The notes under the pieces: model-generated
What the model was told of the DNA's origin: nothing
The model's input: the letters and a program-made list of their open reading frames with translations, nothing else
Databases searched by the model: none
Position numbers and translations under genes: made by a program
Assembly (NCBI GenBank): GCA_037349315.1
Contig: JBAIAC010000129.1
Location: 310,001-374,000 of the forward strand
Direction: 5' to 3'
Length of the DNA: 64,000 nucleotides
From: Chelydra serpentina
Taxonomy: Eukaryota; Chordata; Testudines; Chelydridae
Shown here: piece after piece, positions 23,630 through 35,730 of the stretch
Layout of the letters: the number at the start of each line of letters is the position of its first letter
Numbering within the stretch: position 1 is the first letter of the stretch

Positions 23630-24010
23630 AGGCTCTTGTTCCTACCCTGGGTAATCTTCTGCCTTGACTGCTGTAACTATCACATCCTCCCTGTCCTCTG
23701 ACATCTATATTGCATTCTCCAGTCACTCCAAAATACAGTGGCCAAAATTATCTTAATCGCCAATTAATCCAACCATATCATTCCCCTTGTCACATCTCCA
23801 TCTTCCTCTCCCTTGGTCAGCAAGATTCTGGTCCTCCCATCAAGGCGCTGCACAGCTCCACCCTTGCCTCCAGCTTTTATCTTGTGATGTATCACCACCC
23901 ATCACACCTTTTACTTTTCCTACAATGCCGGTCTTTACAGCCCTTTTAGGATCTTCTCCCACTCCAGTTTCAGTGCCTTGATCCACACGTCTTCCCATTC
24001 GCGGTATGCC
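23630..24010 (+). repeat. degraded L2-like LINE fragment
   Basis: Reads in + orientation as the C-terminal RT region of an L2-type LINE. A CTCCAGTCACTCCAAAATAC segment (LQ..QN.VA-like), a cluster about CCCCTTGTCACATCTCCATC and a tail about CCTACAATGCCGG are recognisable. It has many frame breaks and is ancient. Confidence 0.4.
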
Positions 24011-24185
24011 AGATCCCCATACTCACACTCTTATTGGGGCCTCTGGGAGGCAGCTCAGTACCAGCCAGGACCCCATTGTGTTTGGTGCTGTATCAAAGAC
24101 ATAGCATGCCCTTTGGGGCAGGGGGCAACCTCCCAATCGGAGTAGTGGGGATGGGATGACAAACAAACAACCTAACTAGTTTTAA

Positions 24186-24303
24186 GATGGATCTAGCTAA
24201 GTTTATGAATGGGAAGGGATGCTGTGACAGGGTTGCCTGATATAGCAAGGGACTGGACTCGATGACCCAGGAGGTCCCCTCCAGTCCCATGTTCCTATTC
24301 TGA
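24186..24303 (+). repeat. CR1 LINE 3'-end fragment
   Basis: The segment AAGTTTATGAATGGGAAGG, then ACTGGACTCGATGACCCAGG and GTCCCCTCCAGTCCCATG, is the CR1 3' untranslated end in + orientation. Confidence 0.65.
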
Positions 24304-24342
24304 GACTGGATGCAAACAGCATGGGAGGAGTGGGAAAGGCAG

Positions 24343-24545
24343 CAGAGGATAACCAAGATAGCTTATCTTGGTTTGAGCATTGGCCTGCTAAACCCAGGGT
24401 TGTGAGTTCAATCCTTGAGGGGGCCATTTAGGGATCTGGGGCAAAAATCTGTCAGGGGACAGTACTTGGTCCTGCTAGTGAAGGCAGGGGACTGGACTCG
24501 ATGACCTTTCAAGGTCATTCCAGTTCTAGGAGATTGGCATATCTC
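24343..24545 (+). mobile_element. tRNA-derived SINE (Cry / tortoise Pol III type)
   Basis: Has the tRNA-like head (GTTTGAGCATTGGCCTGC as box A region, GTTGTGAGTTCAATCC as box B), a linker with GATCTGGGGCAAAAAT, and a tail with GGACTCGATGACC like the CR1 3' end. It ends in an AT-rich microsatellite. This family is known from cryptodiran turtles. The 5' end is disturbed by a small inverted duplication (GATAGCTTATC). Confidence 0.85.
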
Positions 24546-25784
24546 CATTTATATATTTATTATATTTTTATATTATACCTCGCGTGCTGAGTGTCGGACA
24601 GCTTGATGATTCCTGATGGCTCCAAACCAAAAAAACCCACAGCCCCCGAACCCAAAAGGGTGGTTTTAATTTAAAAAAAGCCTAATTACCTTAAAATCTG
24701 CTCTCCCCCACTAGTCCATGACTTAGCTCTTGCTGGTTGGCTGATTCCTTTTAGGGCTATTTCAAAGGAGAAGGTGGCCCTAAATTGGGTTTCCTGTCCG
24801 TGTTCCAGCCCCATATCAGCTGCTTAGAGATGTTCCCAAAGACTGACCCTGCCAGAAGCTTGCACAGCTGGACTAGCGGGATTTCTGGCTTGCTGTTTGA
24901 TTGTGCTGAAAGGCTCGGTTCCTGTAGTTCTCTGATCTCTTTTTAGCTGTGCTTGGAAGTGATTCCTGAGTATTCCTTGGGCACTGTGTTTGTTAACTCT
25001 GTGCGAGTCTTCCCCTAACAGGTCTTTCAGCAGGTCAATCCTCAGTTCTTTAACCCAAGCCAGGACGTTCGCTTCAGGCCCAGTCTTCACTAAGCCTGGC
25101 AGAGGATGGGTTTCCTGCACAGTTGTGTTAGGAGTGGTTGCAGCGAAGTGAACTTTTGGTGATATCAAAGGATTTGTTTCAAAAGTTGGCTAACCCAGTC
25201 CCCCTTCCCCTGTAATAGCTGTGGCGCTGGGCCTTCTCTTTGGACTGAGGCATATCTTTACAATCTCAGCCGTGTGCTATAGCTTTTAAGGCACATCTTG
25301 TGTTGGGCAGAGGGTGTGGTGAGGACACCCGGGAGAGAGAGCCCATGGAAGGGTTTTGGCTGGCTCTCCCAGAATTCCTCTGGGGGCTCTGGAGAGAGCA
25401 CACTTGAGCAGCCGCCTTCCCCTTCGGAGATCCGGTGTACACTCCCCTCATTGACAGCTGCGCTGGGCCCAACCCTTTCTAGGGAGACCAGCACGAGGCT
25501 GAAAGTCCGGGTGTTCCCTGCTGTGAGTGTGGGTGGCCCCTTCTGTGGAAGCCCAAAGGGGAAGGTCTAGCCAGAGTCTGGCCCCTAAGTTTTTCTGACG
25601 TACATTACACAGGTTATGAGAGAATGTGCAGGTCTCTTAAATACGCGTTTGGTCCTTATTAGTCTTTGATAAGTGGCTACATTTCATACAGTCCTGTCAT
25701 TTCTTCCATATGCAGGATGGGTGATTTTTGTCTGAGCATTTTAATGGCTTGTATTCCTGCAGGATAATGTAACAACACCAAGCT
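24546..25784. other. ST3GAL3 intron, no feature recognised
   Basis: Apart from the AT-rich tail of the SINE, no repeat or exon is recognised here. Confidence 0.45.
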
Positions 25785-25985
25785 CTTACATAGCACTTTT
25801 CATTTGTAGATCTTAAAGTGCTTTATAAAGGAGTGGCCAGTATCATTGTCCTCATTTTACAGATCAGGAAACTGAGGCACGGAGAGGCAAGTGACTTTCC
25901 CAGGGTTAGCCAGCAAACCAATGTCAGAGCCAGGAATTGAACTTTGGTCTGAATCTGAATCAAGTACTGCGTCATGATTGTGTGA
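25785..25985 (+). repeat. MIR-like ancient SINE
   Basis: Contains CATTTTACAGATCAGGAAAC, GAGGCACGGAGAGG and GAGCCAGGAATTGAACTTTG in the canonical order of the amniote MIR/CORE-SINE family. Confidence 0.8.
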
Positions 25986-26495
25986 GGAGAGAGGCTGCCA
26001 TTTAATGTCCCCATCCTGTGCGTTATCAGATACTGTCTGTCAAACAGCTATTCATTTCTAGAATACAGACTGAATTATTTACATCTAGTGTAGTCTATAT
26101 AATGGAGAGAAGGGACATGGTATTATTTATGCATTTATTTCATTATGAAATGGTGGTTGGGGAATTGTTTAAATAATGAATGGGTTTGCCCCAAGCAGAG
26201 TGAGGAAATGATGAGAGGAGATTGCCTGTCCTGGTAGCCCATCTCACCATGCTGCCAGGCCATTTGTGTTCCATGCAGCGTGCCACCTCGGCACACTGGG
26301 ATGAGCTGAGGGTGAGAGCAGCTCTGCCCTCCCCTTCGACTCAGCTTCCTTCCCTTCATTCTGAGCATTGCCAAAGATTTCCCGTAATGTCTGGAGGGAT
26401 GCAGGCTGCACGGAAACTTGCCTCTAAGCAGCTCTGGGTGATAGTGAATTTTAACATGTTGTTACAAGCAGCCTTTCCCTGTGTTTCCTCCTCAG
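25986..26495. other. ST3GAL3 intron before exon at 26496
   Basis: No repeat recognised. The stretch ends in the pyrimidine-rich acceptor TTTCCTCCTCAG (26484-26495). Confidence 0.5.
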
Positions 26496-26591
26496 TCTCA
26501 GCTGCCGGCGATGTATCATTGTGGGAAATGGAGGCGTGCTTGCAAATAAGTCATTGGGCTTGAAAATTGATGACTACGATGTTGTCGTCAG
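26496..26591 (+). CDS. ST3GAL3: ST3GAL3 internal exon, first half of sialylmotif L
   Basis: A 96 bp exon that completes the split serine codon and reads LSCRRCIIVGNGGVLANKSL, then GLKIDDYDVVVR. This is the amino half of sialylmotif L, which binds the CMP-sialic acid donor. The cysteine in CIIVGNGG is the one that pairs with a cysteine of sialylmotif S in this family. The final arginine codon is split (AG at 26590-26591, G at 29191). Donor GTGAGT. Relative to the human protein as I recall it, the conserved motif residues are unchanged, and differences fall at the R-to-S before CRRC and in the GLK segment. Confidence 0.95.
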
Positions 26592-29190
26592 GTGAGTCCT
26601 TGGTATCCCATTTTGGATATTTTTTATTCATTTTCAGTATAGCACGAATAGACTGTAGAGAGGTTCAGCCTCCATTGTTCACACACTGACCAGGAACAAT
26701 CGCCATTGGAAGGGACACTTACAATGAAGTGTAAAATAAACCAAGACTGTCCGAATTCGAAATGTTCGTGGCCCTCCTGGCGGGGAAGGGAGTTGTTCAC
26801 TTACCCCCCAAGGGCCTCCATGCTGTGCTGTCCACGATTCAAGCTGTGACCCTCTCCTTACTGAAGTTCTTCTCGAAGAGTCACCTCTCGCATGATGCCT
26901 GCAGTGTGTGCGCATCAATACTGTCTAATTAGCTGCTATTAAAGAGCTGCTCCCAGTTAGATTCCATAGGCCAGGTACTGTCATACACACATGCGCGGCG
27001 TTGCCCAGGACTCACTGCTTCAGAGCTAGGCAGGAGCAGAGCTGTGTCCTGCCAACATAGGAGAGTCTGTGGCAGAAGCTGCTCACATCTCCCCTCCCTT
27101 GCCATGGACACTGGGAAAAATGCTCAGAGTGGGATAAATCTTTTCCGCCTCACGCCCCCTGGCAGAATGTGCTTCATTCTTTGCGATGGTCTTGGGATTA
27201 CTGTTCCTATGGGCTGCACCAAACTCTGTTCTCATAGAGCCCCTCCTGGGACTCCGACTCTGCTCAGAGAGCAGGAGGGGGAAAGGCTTCAATTCTTTGC
27301 ACTGAGCCACCCACTTAGATTTAAATCCAAATGACCTCCAATTTAATTTCAAAATGAGAAACTCAATGAGGAGTTCAGGGTCTGGCAAAAACAAGCCCAT
27401 TCCTATAGCTAATAACTGGCTGGGTTGCCTGTAGTGTGTCATTTCCACACCCAACGTGACCCTTCTCCTCACATCAGTAAATCTGAAGCTCGTCTGTGGC
27501 CTGGGATGATGAGGGTGGTATCTGAGCATCTGTGCTGGCAGGGAGCTGTGAGAGGAAGTGAAAAGGCAACCGTCAAGGTTAAGTGAAGCCAGGCGCTCAG
27601 CTGTGTGAGTGAGCGGGTGAGAGCAGACATCTTCTTAAATGTCTCCACCTGCTTGAGTCCCATGGAAGTCGGGGGAAGCAGAGGTGCCTTTCTCTTGTGC
27701 ATTGAGCTCTTTCGTTCTGGTCTGCTTGGCTGCATTAGCAGGGTTTGCAGGAACTAGGCCTGGGAGCTAGGAGGCGGATCTCTGCAGCAGAGAAATCTGG
27801 AGAATCCATTGGTGCAGCTAGCAGATAATGCAGGGCCCCAGTCACATAGTGGGGTTCTGATTGACTCCTCACAGGGCTTGGACCAGTTTTCCTGAGGTAA
27901 AAACAACGGCAGACTTGCCCTGGCGATCCCAGGCTAGCGCCTCTCGGTGCTCCATGGAAAGAGGAGTATGAGCTGGTCTGAGCTATGAGACTCAGCTGAC
28001 AGGGGCAATCCCCACACGCTGGTCAGTGCACAAGTGCCTCCTTTAAAGCCTGGGCACCTCCGGGGGCTCCTCCATGGGATAATATTGACCGGTTGGTTTC
28101 TGGGAGCATTTGGAGGCTTCAGTCAGGGATTGGAGCCCCGTCATCTAGGCGGTGTGTATCCATGAAATAAAGACAGTCCCTGTGTGAGCTGGCTGGAATT
28201 TCAAGCTAGACAAATTCAGGCTGGAAATAAGACTTGCATATTAAAGAGCGAGGATCAGGGGAGGCAGAAGCTCCCTGTGACTGAGAGGGCAGAAGCTTAG
28301 GGGAAGAGGGAGCGAGGGGAGGTACTTACTGGTGGGGCGGGGGGGGTCAGCCAGCTCCAGGCCTGAAAGGGGGGTCCCGAGGGTTCCAAGTCAAGAAAAC
28401 AGCAATAATGTAACCAGGCTCTGCTCCTCCACTGGGAACGCAGCCTGGAGTCACTGGGACTGTGCACCGAAGTCAGATGGGGCTTTTGAAAATTCCACCC
28501 TGACGCGCCGAAGCAGGGGCTTGATTTCTTAAATCAAGTGATTGAGTTTTGAAATTTTTGGTCTGTATATAAGAAGTTCCCAATTACTTTAATTTCTTGA
28601 AAGTCTTAATAACGTTTTACGGTTAATACTGTAGGAATTTTGTTTTAAAGTGACAAAGATTTTGTGTCACTGAGAAAAGTTTTAATAATACAGACTAAGC
28701 CTCATATACTGTAAACACTTTAAGCACATGAATAGTCCCACTGACTTGACTCTTCATGCGAGTAAAGTTATGCACCTGCTTAAGTGTTTGCAGGGCCTTA
28801 ACTTTCAGTATTTTGTTTGTTGTCTATAGCAGTGTTGTGAAATTCATATAAGTCACTTTAGCAATAGTGGCTCTTAAAACAACACTATTTATCATTTAGT
28901 CCATAATGATCTTTTGTCTAAAATTTCAAGAGCACAAATTTTCCAGTTAGTTTTCCAAAGCCCTAGCCTGATTTAAATCATTGGAGCTGGTTTTTCGTTT
29001 CTTAAATCAAGTGTTTTACATTGGGAATTGCTTCATAACGAACCCGACCAATAACAATAAGCTATGGCTGTGGTTAGGCCTAGTGCTGGGTTTCGTGGTC
29101 AAGGAAATCACTGCCCAATGGCTGCTACCTCACCAACCATATGTGAATGTAAATGAGTCTCTGGCAGTTTATCCTCTTGTCACCCGGCAG
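26592..29190. other. ST3GAL3 intron of 2.6 kb
   Basis: Mostly unclassified. About 28185-28250 resembles a small + strand CR1 piece (AAGCTAGACAAATTCAGGC). About 28725-28800, with ATGCACCTGCTTAAGTG, resembles an ancient dispersed amniote repeat. TTTCTTAAATCAAGTG occurs twice (about 28523 and 28998). The acceptor CACCCGGCAG ends at 29190. Confidence 0.45.
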
Positions 29191-29377
29191 GCTGAACTCT
29201 GCTCCAGTGAAGGGCTTTGAGAAGGATGTGGGTGGCAAGACAACCCTGCGGATCACGTACCCTGAAGGGGCCATCCAGAAACTGGAGCAGTACGAGAAGA
29301 ACTCCTTCTTTGTTCTGGCCGGATTTAAGTGGCAGGATTTCAAGTGGCTCAAATACATTGTTTACAAGGAGAAAGTG
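29191..29377 (+). CDS. ST3GAL3: ST3GAL3 internal exon, second half of sialylmotif L
   Basis: A 187 bp exon reading (R)LNSAPVKGFEKDVGGKTTLR, then ITYPEGAIQKLEQYEKNSFF and VLAGFKWQDFKWLKYIVYKE, ending KV. It completes sialylmotif L and continues the GT-A-like catalytic fold. The exon ends in phase 0 with donor GTAAGA. Substitutions relative to the human protein as I remember it (MQRPEQYERDSL-type positions) are conservative and there is no stop or gap, so the gene looks functional. The next expected exon, which would carry the segment leading to sialylmotif S, was not found before 64000. Confidence 0.95.
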
Positions 29378-29603
29378 GTAAGACTTGGTCTGTGTCACTT
29401 AGGGGGATGGGGTGGGGAAATATTACTATGTCATGAGTTTACTGACCGCATTTGGATCTGGGCCCAGTTTCTCTGTCTGCCCCGCCCAGGTGTCTGCATT
29501 TCACTGGATGGCCTGTCACTTCCATGGACCCCGTGGTTAATGAAATAGGCTTTGTAATGCCAGCTCAGTGGATCTGGCCGCCCCTGTATAATCTGGGCTC
29601 GCA

Positions 29604-30420
29604 CCATAAGAATGTAAGAGTGGCCAGACTGGGTCAGAGCAAAAGTCCGTCTAGCCCAGAATCCTGTCTCTGGCAGCGGCCGGTGCTAGATGCTTCCGCC
29701 TGTTGGAGGTTTAGGGAAACCTGGAGTATGGAGTTGCATCCCTGCCCATCCTAGCTAATATCCATTGATGGACCTGTCCTCCATGAACTTACCTAGTTCT
29801 TTTCTGAACCCCGTTATACTTCTGGCCTACATAACATTCCATGGCAGCGAGTTGACTGTGTACGTTGTGTGATGAAATGCTTCCTTTTATTTGTTTTAAA
29901 CCTTCTGCTTATTAATTTCATTGGGTGACGCCTAGTCATTGTGTTATGTGAAGGGGTAAATAAAACTTCCCTAGTCACTTTCTCCACACCAATCATGCTT
30001 TTACAGACATCTGTCGTATCGCCCTTAGTCGTCTCTTAACAGTTTAATGTCTAAACTGAACAGTCCCAGTCTTTTTAATCTCTCCTCATGTGGAAGCTGT
30101 TCCATGCCCCAAATCATTTTTGTTGCTCTTCTCTGCACCTTCTCCAATTCTAATGTATATTTTTTGAGATGGGGCGACCAGAACTGCACGCAGTATTCAA
30201 GGTGTGGGCATACCAGGGATTTATACAGTGGCCCTGTGATATTGTCTGTCTTATGATCTATCCCTTTCCTAATGGTTCCTCACATACTGTTCGCTTTTTT
30301 GACCGCCGCTCACATTGAGCAGATGTTTTCAGAGAACTGTCCACAATGACTCCAAGATCTCTTTCATGAATGGGGAAGAGCTTATTTAGACCCTGTCATT
30401 GTGTATGTATATTTGGGATT
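29604..30420 (-). pseudogene. CR1 LINE 3' half, degraded
   Basis: Begins (minus 3' end) at CATAAGAATGTAAGAGTGGC and runs back through the C-terminal ORF2 region. The block around CTGAACAGTCCCAGTCTTTT encodes the conserved GLF segment on the minus strand. It ends near TATACATACACAATGA on the minus strand. A short oppositely oriented CR1 piece (ACAAAATGATGGGGTCTAAA, about 30430-30449) abuts its 5' end. Confidence 0.8.
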
Positions 30421-30605
30421 TTTTTCCATACAAAATGATGGGGTCTAAATGAACTCTTAGCACTCATCAGTGCTTAACTTGCCAGAGTTTCTGCTCCTTG
30501 AATGACTCTTACTATTAATCTTATGAATCTTGTTACAAACAGTTAATTTAATTGTATACTGATCCCAAATTATGTGAAAGGGCGAGTGTTGATTTTTATG
30601 TATTT

Positions 30606-30985
30606 CATAGATTCATAGAGTTTAAGGCCAAACGAGACTGTTACAGCATCTAACCTGACCTCCTGTATATCACAGGCAGGAAACAAGAACCAATGGCTGG
30701 AAGTGAAGCCAGAAAAATTCAAATTAGAAATAAAGCACCGATTTTTAACAGTTTGGGTGATTAACCACTAGAGCAAGTTACCACGGGAAGTGGTGGATTC
30801 TCCATCTCTTGATGTCTTCAAATCCAGACTGATGCCTTTCTGGAAAGTATGCTCTAGCCAAACACAAGTTATTGGGCCAATACAGGGTAACTGCATGGAA
30901 ATGTAATGGCCCATGATATACAGGAGGTCAGACCAGATGATCTGATGGTGCCTTCTGGCCTTAAACTCTATGAAATCTATGAAAC
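30606..30985. repeat. inverted pair of CR1 3' ends
   Basis: The left about 80 bp (TTCATAGAGTTTAAGGCC and following) is a CR1 3' end in minus orientation. The right part (about 30690-30985), finishing GGCCTTAAACTCTATG, is a CR1 3' end in + orientation. The two ends form an inverted repeat around a roughly 210 bp spacer. Either two insertions met or a template switch created a fold-back. Confidence 0.75.
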
Positions 30986-31189
30986 CACACACACAAGTTT
31001 GAGAAGAGAGTTGGGGGATCTGTGTGGAGACAAGCTTCCCGAGAAGGATTTAACTGTTTTGTCTGATGTGCCACCTTTGCAGGCTGCTCTGTATCGCGTT
31101 TCATGTGCTTAGTCCTGATGTTCTTTCTTTAGCTGCTTGAGAATAGCACGTTGTGTGGAGCTTTAGATCAGAATCTTCAGAAATGTGAA

Positions 31190-31903
31190 GTGGAGGCCAG
31201 CGAAACAATATTCTCCTCTTCAAGTGATTGACCGCATGGATTCCACTTATGGTGTCAGGCACCTGAGATCAGATGCTGTTGAATATCAGTATCTGGGGCC
31301 ACCCCTGTTTCCTGGATGCTCTCGTGCCCTTCCCACCCCAGGCCATAAAGGGAAGACCTGGCCCAGCCATCGTATCAGATCCTTTTTACCACCCGTGCCT
31401 GCCTCTTACTGTTATAGCCAACAGAGGTCATCAGTGCCTCCAAGGCAAAGACCACTCCTGAGAAGGAGACCCTCTCCCCGCTCCTTTTCGCCACATACTC
31501 TGCGTTGACCTCTTATCAGCAGATTTAACGCTTTGGTCAAGAGCCATGTAGAATCATTGGCTCCATCCTACCCCCTTGCACCTCTTTGGCAGCTCTCTTT
31601 GGTTTTGGGACACCTGGAACCAAACAACATTTGATCAGTCGGTCCTGGAGGTGATAGACTAGGAGTATTCTATCCAGTTCCTCCCTACCCCCTTCCCTTC
31701 CCCTCCTCAGGGACCAATCTCACAGGATATGGCTAAGGAAGAAAGTAAACTCCTGTCTGCAATTCAGACTGCCCTGGGAGTTCCAGGGCCAGGAAGGTTT
31801 ATTCACGTTATTTCCTGATCCCAGAGAAGAAAGAGGGGGTGCCCCATTCTGGACTTTAATGTCTCAACAAACCCCCTTTTTTTCAAGTTCAGGATGGTGA
31901 CTC
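31190..31903 (+). pseudogene. DIRS-like retroelement, gag/RT 5' portion
   Basis: Degenerate frames end in a reverse-transcriptase start recognisable as DIRS-type: a YFLIPRKKGG-like segment, a remnant of an ILDFN motif and FKFRMVT at about 31885-31902. The frame is broken by indels. Right after the VT codons a CR1 is inserted, and the same frame resumes at 34389. DIRS elements use a tyrosine recombinase instead of an integrase. Confidence 0.55.
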
Positions 31904-34388
31904 AGCTGGTACAGGAACCCACAAGGGGAGAGTCAATACTTGATTTAGTACTGAGTGGAGCGCAGGATCTGGTCCAAGAGATAATTATAACAGGACCGCT
32001 TGGAAATAGTGACCATAATATAATAACATTTAACATTCCTGTGGTGCTAAGAACACATCAACAGCTCAACTCAGTGGCATTTAATTTCAAAAAGGGAAAC
32101 TATGCAAAAATGAGGGGGTTAGTTAAGCAGAAATTAAAAGGTAATGTGACTAAAGTGAAATCCCGGCAAGCTGCATGGACACTCTTCAAAGACACCATAA
32201 TAGAGGCCCAACTTAAATGTATACCCCAAATTAAAAAACAAAGTCAAAGAACTAAAAAAGAGCCACCGTGGCTTAACAACCATGTAAAAGAAGCAGTGAA
32301 AGATAAAAAGGCATCTTTTAAAAAGTGGAAGTCAAATCCTAGTGAGGTAACTAGAGAGGAGCATAAACGCTGCCAAATTAAGTGTAAAAATGTAATAAGA
32401 AAAGCCAAAATGGAGTCTGAAGAACAGCTAGCCAAAAACTCAAAAGCTAATAACAAAACATTTTTTAAATACGTCAGAAGCAGGAAGCCTGCTAAACAAC
32501 CAGTGGGGCCCCTGGACGATAGAGATACAAAAGGAGCACTTACAGATGATAAAGTCATTGCGGAGAAACTAAACGAATTCTTTGCTTCGGTCTTCACGGC
32601 TGAGGACGTTGGGGAGATTCCCCAACCTGAGCTGACTTTTGTAGGTAACAAGTCTGAGGAATTGTCACAGATTGAAGTGTCAGTAGAGGAGGTTTTGGAA
32701 CTAATTGATAAACTTCACTGTAACAAGTCACCGGGACCAGATGGCATTCACCCAAGAGTTCTGAAAGAACTCAAATGTGAAATTGCGGAACTATTAACTA
32801 GGGTTTGTAACCTGTCTTTTAAATCGGCTTCTGTACCCAATGACTGGAAGATAGCTAATGTAACGCCAATATTTAAAAAGGGCTCTAGAGGTGATCCCGG
32901 CAATTACAGACCGGTAAGTCTAACATCCGTACCGAGCAAATTAGTTGAAACAATAGTAAAGAATAAAATTGTCAGGCACATAGGAGAACATAAATTGTTG
33001 AGCAAAAGTCAACATGGTTTCTGTAAAGGGAAATCATGCCTTACTAATCTATTAGAGTTCTTTGAAGGGGTCAACAAACATGTGGACAAGGGCGATCCAG
33101 TAGACATAGTGTACTTAGATGTCCAGAAAGCCTTTGACAAAGTCCCTCACCAAAGGCTCTTGCGTAAATTAAGTTGCCATGGGATAAGAGGGAAGATCCT
33201 TTCATGGATTGAGACCTGGTTTAAAAAACAGGGAACAAAGGGTAGGAATAAATGGTAAATTTTCACAATGGAGAGGGGTAACTAGTGGTGTTCCCCAAGG
33301 GTCAGTCCTAGGACCAATCCTATTCAACTTATTCATAAATGATTTGGAAGAAGGGGTAAACAGTGAGGTGGCAAAGTTTGCAGATGATACTAAGCTGCTC
33401 AAGATAGTTAAGACCAAAGCAGACTGTGAAGAACTACAAAAAGATCTCGCAAAACTAAATGATTGGGCAATAAAATGGCAAATGAAATTTAATGTGGATA
33501 AATGTAAAGTAATGCACATTGGAAAAAATAACCCCAAGTATACATACAATATGATGGGGGCTAATTTAGCTACAACTAATCAGGAAAAAGATCTTTGAGT
33601 CATCGTGGATAGTTCTCTGAAGACATCCATGCAGTGTGCAGCGGCAGTCAAAAAAGCAAACGGGATGTTAGGGATCATTTAAAAAGGGATAGAGAATAAG
33701 ACAGAGAATATCTTACTGCCCCTATACAAATCCATAGTGCGCCCACATCTTGAATACTGCGTACAATTGTGGTCTCCTCATCTCAAAAAGGATATACTGG
33801 CATTAGAAAAGGTTCAGAGAAGGGCAACTAAAATGATTAGGGGTCTGGACCGGGTCCCATATGAGGAGAGATTAAAGAGGCTAGGACTTTTTAGCTTGGA
33901 AAAGAGGAGACTAAGAGGGGATATGATAGAGGTATATAAAATCATGAGTGGTGAGGAGGAAGTGAATAAGGAAAAGTTATTTACTTGTTCTCATAATAAA
34001 AGAACTAGGGGCCACCCAATGAAATTAGTGGGCAGCAGGTTTAAAACAAATCAAAGGAAGTTCTTCTTCACACAGCGCACAGTCAACCTGTGGAACTCCT
34101 TGCCTGAGGAGGCTGTGAAGGCTAGGACTATAACAGGGTTTAAAAGAGAACTGGATAAATTCATGGAGGTTAAGTCCATTAATGGCTATTAGCCAGAATG
34201 GGTAAGAAATGGTGTCCTTAGCCTCTGTTTGTCAGAGGGGGGTGATGGATGGCAGGAGAGAGATCACTTGATCATTACCTGTTAGGTCCACTCACTCCGG
34301 GTCACCTGGCATTGGCCACTGTCGGTGGACAGGATACTGGGCTGGATGGACCTTTGGTCTGACCCAGTACGGCCTTTCTTATGTTCTT
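31904..34388 (+). pseudogene. 5'-truncated CR1 LINE with nearly complete ORF2
   Basis: A 2.5 kb CR1 in + orientation. It retains the end of the endonuclease domain (SILDLVLSG, NSDHNIITF), the linker and the reverse transcriptase: [68 protein letters not shown] and FADDTKLLK. ORF2 is broken by one frameshift at about 33230-33240, a TGA at 33596-33598 and a TAA near 33680. It otherwise reads to the stop after 34189. The open frame appears to start at 31894, but that ATG belongs to the DIRS target. TSD: ATGGTGACTC (31894-31903) and ATGTGACTC (34389-34397). The 3' end is TTCTTATGTTCTT. Confidence 0.9.
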
Positions 34389-35260
34389 ATGTGACTCTAG
34401 CGTCCATAATTACCACTGTCGATCCTCAGGACAGTTCATGCCTCTCGACTTGCAAGATGCCTGTTGTTTCCATACAGCTAGTCACCCAGCCCACAGGAAG
34501 TTCCTCAGGTTCCTGGTGGGGAAGTCCCACTATCAGTCCAGAGTGCTTCCCTCCACGGCTCCCAGAGTACTTACCCAGTGCCTGCTGGACCATGGCAGCC
34601 CTCCTGCCGAGACAAAGGATACATGTGTACCCCGACCTCGCCGGCTGGCCTATTCGGGGGCGGTCACCTGAGCAAGTGAACAGCTCCAGCCAAGTAACTC
34701 TAGTGCTCTTCAGTGCTCTGGGTCTCAGTGAGCAGAGGTGCCTGTTCTCACTCCTACTCCGAGCATAGCGTTCATAGGAGCAGTATTGGATTCCAAAGCA
34801 GCAAGAGCTTACCTCCACTCTGTACTGAACCCTGTCAGTCAACTCCAGACACACCTGAAGACGTCAATTAGAGCATGCTTCAGTCTCCTGGAACAAAAAA
34901 TGTTTGGTGAGATCTTAGAGTTGTTTCTAATTTTCACTTGAGCCAAGTAATCCATCTGCCAGTTTTCTTTCCTAAGCCTCGCATTTGCCAAGGGCTAGCT
35001 AAACTTCACACCCTCTGTTGTGAGGTCCTTCTCCTACTACCTGGATAGGGCAAGACCCTTCAGAAACTCTCCCAGGCTGTTACTGGCCTTTGCTGACAGG
35101 GTGAAGGGTCAACCTGTGCTCACCCAGAGACTATCCAAATGGGTGTCTGACTGTACGTATTCCATGACCTGCCCTCCCCTGCTAGTACAGAGGCCTGTAT
35201 CATCTGGATTCTGTTTCAGTGAAGGCCCTGAGGGGAGTTGAGCTCACTCCACTTTTTATA
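34389..35260 (+). pseudogene. DIRS-like retroelement, RT/RNase H and recombinase remnant
   Basis: Continues the reverse transcriptase interrupted at 31903. Readable pieces across frames are VTLASIITTVDPQD, a LDLQDACCFH catalytic-region remnant, HPAHRKFLRFLVGKSHYQSR, VLPSTAPRV, RQRIHVYPDL and PSIAFIGAVLDSKAARAYL. After a gap, RPFRNSPRLLLAFADRVKGQ and RLSKWVSD look like the tyrosine recombinase region of DIRS elements. Frameshifts and stops make it inactive. It predates the CR1 inside it. Confidence 0.55.
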
Positions 35261-35567
35261 CCCTTAAGTGAGAGGTGATGAGAGCATCCAGGGCACAGGT
35301 GTGGTTCCAACAGACACTGCTCTTCAAAAGATGCTGATCTCACACCAGAATCTCATTCCACCAGAATCAGACCACACGTCTCCAGGAACCAGTTACTGAA
35401 AAGTAACTCTTGGTTGGGTAGTTGTTCTGGCCAGGAGGTGGCCAAGTGGCATGCCTGCTCTAGTCAGCCAAAAAAAAACACAACCCCAAACAAACAGAAT
35501 AACAAATCAGAGAATGAAAGATTATGTATACTATGTTCAGAGCAGACAGTTTCTGAAACCACCAGAC

Positions 35568-35730
35568 CACTGTTCCCTCTAAGCTGTGTGCGTGTGTACG
35601 CACACACAGATCCTAAACCCCGTGCACACGGTGAAACACCGCACGCACAAAAATTAGCACAGAAGCACAACCATTTGCACAGAAGAAATTTTTTGCGCAC
35701 ATGGCCTGTCAAAAATTAGAGGGAACATTG
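35568..35730. mobile_element. short hAT MITE with 8 bp TSD
   Basis: A 163 bp element with terminal inverted repeats CACTGTTCCCTCTAA and, inverted from the right, CAATGTTCCCTCTAA. It is flanked by a perfect 8 bp duplication CACCAGAC at 35560-35567 and 35731-35738. The interior has a palindrome, GTGTGCGTGTGTACGCACAC (about 35586-35605). Non-coding. Confidence 0.9.
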
